The notes under the pieces are model-generated. The model was given only the letters and a program-made list of their open reading frames with translations, searched no databases and was not told where the DNA came from. A program made the translations under genes and the position numbers. Shown here piece after piece: positions 5,666 through 7,827 of a stretch of DNA of 7,827 bases. Position 1 is the first letter of the stretch; every line of letters begins with the position of its first letter. Where the stretch lies: assembly GCA_002431355.1 (NCBI GenBank), contig DJEQ01000008.1:1-7827 (forward strand), read 5' to 3'. This stretch comes from Oribacterium sp. UBA5894. GTDB taxonomy: Bacteria > Bacillota > Clostridia > Lachnospirales > Lachnospiraceae.

Positions 5666-7576
5666 CTATGCCTTTAAAAAGCCACTGATACGGATCAGCT
5701 CCTGTGCCCGCGGGTTAAAGTCCTGAAGACGCGGAATCTCGCCGACGACATTGTCATTCAGCCAGTGCATCTGGACAATGTCTTCGCTTGAAAGCCGTGG
5801 ACTGTTTTCATCCTTCACAAGCCCGTCCTGGCTGTGCAGCTCCCCGTCAAACGGATGGATCTGCCCGCAGAGAATCCCCTGTCGAAGTGACAGGAGCAGC
5901 TTTCGGGAGGCATAGTGAAGCTGTCCCGACAGGATGACGTCAATGACACCGGACTCCATGCCAAACCAGAAGTTCAGCGCCTGGTGCGATTTCGTCAGGC
6001 GGCTGTTTTCCCAGGAGCCCTCCAGAATCGAGCGCAGAATGATCTCATAGAAGCGTCCCCAGTCAAAAATCGGGGTTGCCACATTGGATACCGTTCCATC
6101 CTCGGCGATATGATAGACACCAAATTCCCGCGAAATTTTCTTCGGCGGGGTCAGCTCCGGCCCGGAAATCGTCCGCACGCCCTTCGAGAGCAGTGACTTT
6201 TTCCAGTCATGCTGCTCGAGAGCCGACCACTCAAGATGTACGCGGGCATAGGGATCGATCATCTGTGCACCGATGGCGAAGGCATTGACATTGGCAAGCG
6301 TACCATAGAGTGGGCAGAGCTCCGCGTAGCCAAGCTCATGGCCTTCCGTCACGGAAGCCGCCAGGGCGCCCATCAGGAACTTCGCCTCATACATACGGCC
6401 ATAGTAGGTACGGATCGAATTGTAGCTTGTATTGACCGAGCAGTTCAGGATGTGCACCTTCGGATACTTCACCTTCGCCTGTACCGACGCCTCGACCATC
6501 ATTCCGGTCGTCGTAAAAACCACCTGGGCGCCCGCCTGCACGGCCTCGTCAATGGCGTCTGCCGCACGGGACGGCGTATCCTGATCCTGGTACACCATGG
6601 TTTCAAGCTGTGTGCCGAAGCGACTCGCAATGTAGTTCCGTCCCAGCTCATGCTGGTAGGCCCAGCTCGAGGTCTCCGGATTTTTCTCATAAATAAAGGC
6701 TACCTTCAGCTTCCGCCCGCTGCTCTGTGGCGTAAAGAGGTGAAAAATCGAGTTATCCTTCTGGAGCACATCCGGCGTTTCCACCAGCCGTACCTCCTCT
6801 GGCTCCTTCAGAAATTCATGCCAGATCTTCTCCAGGTTCTGATCGATTTCCTCAGTGGCGACATGCTCGAGGCTGTGCGCTCCATAGATGCGAAGATAAA
6901 TGAGGAAGGCATCCCCCCGCGTGACATCGAGACGTCCACCGCCCTTCCGGAGGAAGCGCTCCGCAAAGCGCGAAAAATCGGCCTTCAGATCCTGACGCTG
7001 CTCCGTCGTCCACGGCGTCTGCATGGAAAGCCCTCGTACGTCGCAGAGCTTCTGATAAGCACCCTCCTCGGAGAAGCGGATACCGTAAATGCCCGTGGCC
7101 TTAAAGAAATCGATAAACTCGAAGTAGATCCGGTTGGTTTTATCCTCCGTCCGTTCTGGAACGAGGCGAATCACATTGGCAAGAATGGAAATGGCCCCAT
7201 TGTACTTCGAGACCGAAACCCGCTTGTTGCCCTCCTGTACATAAAAGCGCCCCATGTATTCATACACGAGAATGGCATCACGGATGCCCTCCTGCATTGC
7301 CGAATCATAGAGAGCCGACCACTTCACAGAAAATTCGGTCTTCGTTGGAAGCAATGGCATGAAATTACTGGCAAAGGACTCCTGACGGCCATGGGTCTTC
7401 GTGCCCGCGATATCGTCAATGGGAATTTCCATGAGGCCGAGTGGATTCTCCGCCTGAATGCTCTCCGGCTTTACGATTTCGTCCAGGGCCGTCAGGTACG
7501 GATAGCGGCCGAATGTAATATCCCGACGGTACTGACTCTCGCCCATGTGCCATGCCTTTACATAATCCTCGATCAT
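5666..7576 (-). CDS. BMP-domain protein without signal peptide, with N-terminal ParB-like region
   Basis: The product has 636 residues. The C-terminal half (about 289-560) resembles the basic membrane protein/PnrA substrate-binding fold: a beta-strand start RKLKVAFIYEKNP at 288-300, a GAQVVFTTTG segment at 349-358, and a YYGRMYEAKFLMGALAA helix region near 391-407. PnrA-type domains bind nucleosides, usually as lipoproteins of ABC importers. Here there is no signal peptide or lipobox, and no permease or ATPase gene lies nearby in this window. The N-terminal 290 residues include QEGNKRVSVSKYNGA (114-128), reminiscent of ParB/sulfiredoxin-like folds, so the protein is probably cytosolic and may sense rather than transport. 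Two starts compete; the one at 7576 has AAAGGAG with 5-nt spacing, whereas the ATG at 7594 has its AGGAG only 1 nt away. It is the first gene of the probable BMP/MPE/ung/uppP unit. The domain call is fairly secure; the function is not. Confidence 0.82.
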   Translation of the reverse strand: MIEDYVKAWHMGESQYRRDITFGRYPYLTALDEIVKPESIQAENPLGLMEIPIDDIAGTKTHGRQESFASNFMPLLPTKTEFSVKWSALYDSAMQEGIRDAILVYEYMGRFYVQEGNKRVSVSKYNGAISILANVIRLVPERTEDKTNRIYFEFIDFFKATGIYGIRFSEEGAYQKLCDVRGLSMQTPWTTEQRQDLKADFSRFAERFLRKGGGRLDVTRGDAFLIYLRIYGAHSLEHVATEEIDQNLEKIWHEFLKEPEEVRLVETPDVLQKDNSIFHLFTPQSSGRKLKVAFIYEKNPETSSWAYQHELGRNYIASRFGTQLETMVYQDQDTPSRAADAIDEAVQAGAQVVFTTTGMMVEASVQAKVKYPKVHILNCSVNTSYNSIRTYYGRMYEAKFLMGALAASVTEGHELGYAELCPLYGTLANVNAFAIGAQMIDPYARVHLEWSALEQHDWKKSLLSKGVRTISGPELTPPKKISREFGVYHIAEDGTVSNVATPIFDWGRFYEIILRSILEGSWENSRLTKSHQALNFWFGMESGVIDVILSGQLHYASRKLLLSLRQGILCGQIHPFDGELHSQDGLVKDENSPRLSSEDIVQMHWLNDNVVGEIPRLQDFNPRAQELIRISGFLKA

Positions 7577-7626
7577 CGCGGCTCCTTTCTCCATGCTCCT
7601 GCGGCCCTGCCTTTTCAGTCTACACT

Positions 7627-7656
7627 ATCATACTCTGTCGGCACGGGCAATGCCAC
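7627..7656 (-). promoter_or_regulatory. Tentative promoter of the BMP-domain gene
   Basis: TATGAT (7632-7627, five of six -10 bases) has a weak -35 partner, GTGGCA (7656-7651), at 18-nt spacing on the minus strand. It would give a leader of about 45 nt. The -35 is poor, so this is a guess supported mainly by the -10 box and its position. Confidence 0.35.
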
Positions 7657-7661
7657 CGACA
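7636..7661. promoter_or_regulatory. Inverted repeat upstream of the BMP-domain gene
   Basis: TGTCGG (7636-7641) and CCGACA (7656-7661) form perfect 6-bp arms around a 14-nt centre. The dyad overlaps the tentative -35 and spacer of the BMP-gene promoter, where a regulator could bind. It also lies between that promoter and the outward-facing RNA candidate on the plus strand, so it could serve both directions. Confidence 0.35.
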
Positions 7662-7686
7662 AGTGTATTTCTTTTGAGCAGGGGCG

Positions 7687-7827
7687 GAGGGGGTGCCCTC
7701 AGAAACACAGTACTCCAAGGTCGGAGAAATCTAAGCTGGATACCTGAGAGTGGCTGTATGAAACCATACGCAAGAAACGTTGAAAATCCAAAATCGGACC
7801 TTGTAGAAGCACTTGGAGTAATTTTTC
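7687..7827 (+). ncRNA. Candidate structured RNA or riboswitch-like leader, right copy
   Basis: On the plus strand, a hairpin GAGGG/CCCTC (7687-7691 with 7696-7700, GGTG loop) is followed by an AGAAAC segment and the 28-nt core (7709-7736) shared with the left end. An inner stem TGGAT/ATCCA (7737-7741 with 7786-7790) encloses a GTATG/CATAC hairpin (7756-7760 with 7765-7769). The 3' end offers two pairings to the core: GACCTTG (7797-7803) with CAAGGTC (7716-7722), and CTTGGAGTA (7812-7820) with TACTCCAAG (7711-7719). These overlap at 7716-7719. A T5 run (7822-7826) follows the second. This looks like a folded, possibly terminating RNA. I do not recognise the family and cannot see whether a gene follows. 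No clear promoter is visible. Confidence 0.5.

Noticed and set aside
7574..7594. Upstream ATG at 7594 as start of the BMP-domain gene
   Set aside because: Its AGGAG is only 1 nt from the ATG, whereas the start at 7576 has AAAGGAG at proper spacing.
127..7736. The end elements as terminal inverted repeats of a transposon or genomic island
   Set aside because: The cargo is chromosomal housekeeping genes, there is no transposase or integrase, no target-site duplication can be seen, and similarity is confined to a structured core. Shared RNA elements explain it better.
6209..7747. Long plus-strand open frame (512 codons) opposite the BMP-domain gene
   Set aside because: It is the antisense shadow of a gene with clear domain signatures and a good ribosome site. 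Its translation is rich in Arg, His, Ile and Leu with no recognisable domain, and it begins inside the opposite gene.

Overview
The window reads as an ordinary chromosomal stretch of a Firmicute, most likely a moderately GC-rich member of the Clostridia/Lachnospiraceae. The signs are AGGAGG-type ribosome binding sites, a consensus vegetative promoter (TTTACA-17-TATAAT), strong intrinsic terminators, and a gene set I recognise from that group: a signal-less BMP-domain protein, a DxE-type metallophosphoesterase, Ung, UppP, a secreted zinc amidase and an Na/Pi cotransporter with a PhoU tail. The taxonomic call is inference from protein style; nothing in the window fixes a genus.

All six protein-coding genes lie on the minus strand, so the layout reads right to left. 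After a 250-nt non-coding right end comes the BMP-domain protein (7576-5666). A 101-nt gap leads to the metallophosphoesterase (5564-4863), which is translationally coupled through a 3-nt gap to ung (4859-4170). After a 121-nt gap comes uppP (4048-3206), followed by a good terminator (3181-3140). These four genes could be one transcription unit because no terminator separates them. The signal-peptide amidase (3057-2230) has its own terminator (2198-2148), and the Na/Pi cotransporter nptA (1931-237) has its own strong promoter and a compact, hairpin-rich leader.

Functionally the genes cover cell-envelope upkeep (UppP recycles the undecaprenyl lipid carrier; the amidase cleaves peptidoglycan), DNA repair (Ung), phosphate transport, and two poorly understood soluble proteins. 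They do not form one obvious pathway. There are no tRNA or rRNA genes, CRISPR arrays, insertion sequences or phage genes.

The most unusual signal is at the two ends. A conserved element, identical at 25 of 28 positions in its core and preceded in both copies by a short GC-rich hairpin and a GAAAC segment, occurs at 127-154 (minus) and 7709-7736 (plus). The copies point outward. The right copy sits in a compact, about 140-nt, foldable unit whose 3' end closes back on the conserved core and finishes in a U-tract. The left copy continues into a long stem-loop. I read these as two members of a structured RNA family (leader or small RNA) that I cannot name. Both may be cut by the window edges.
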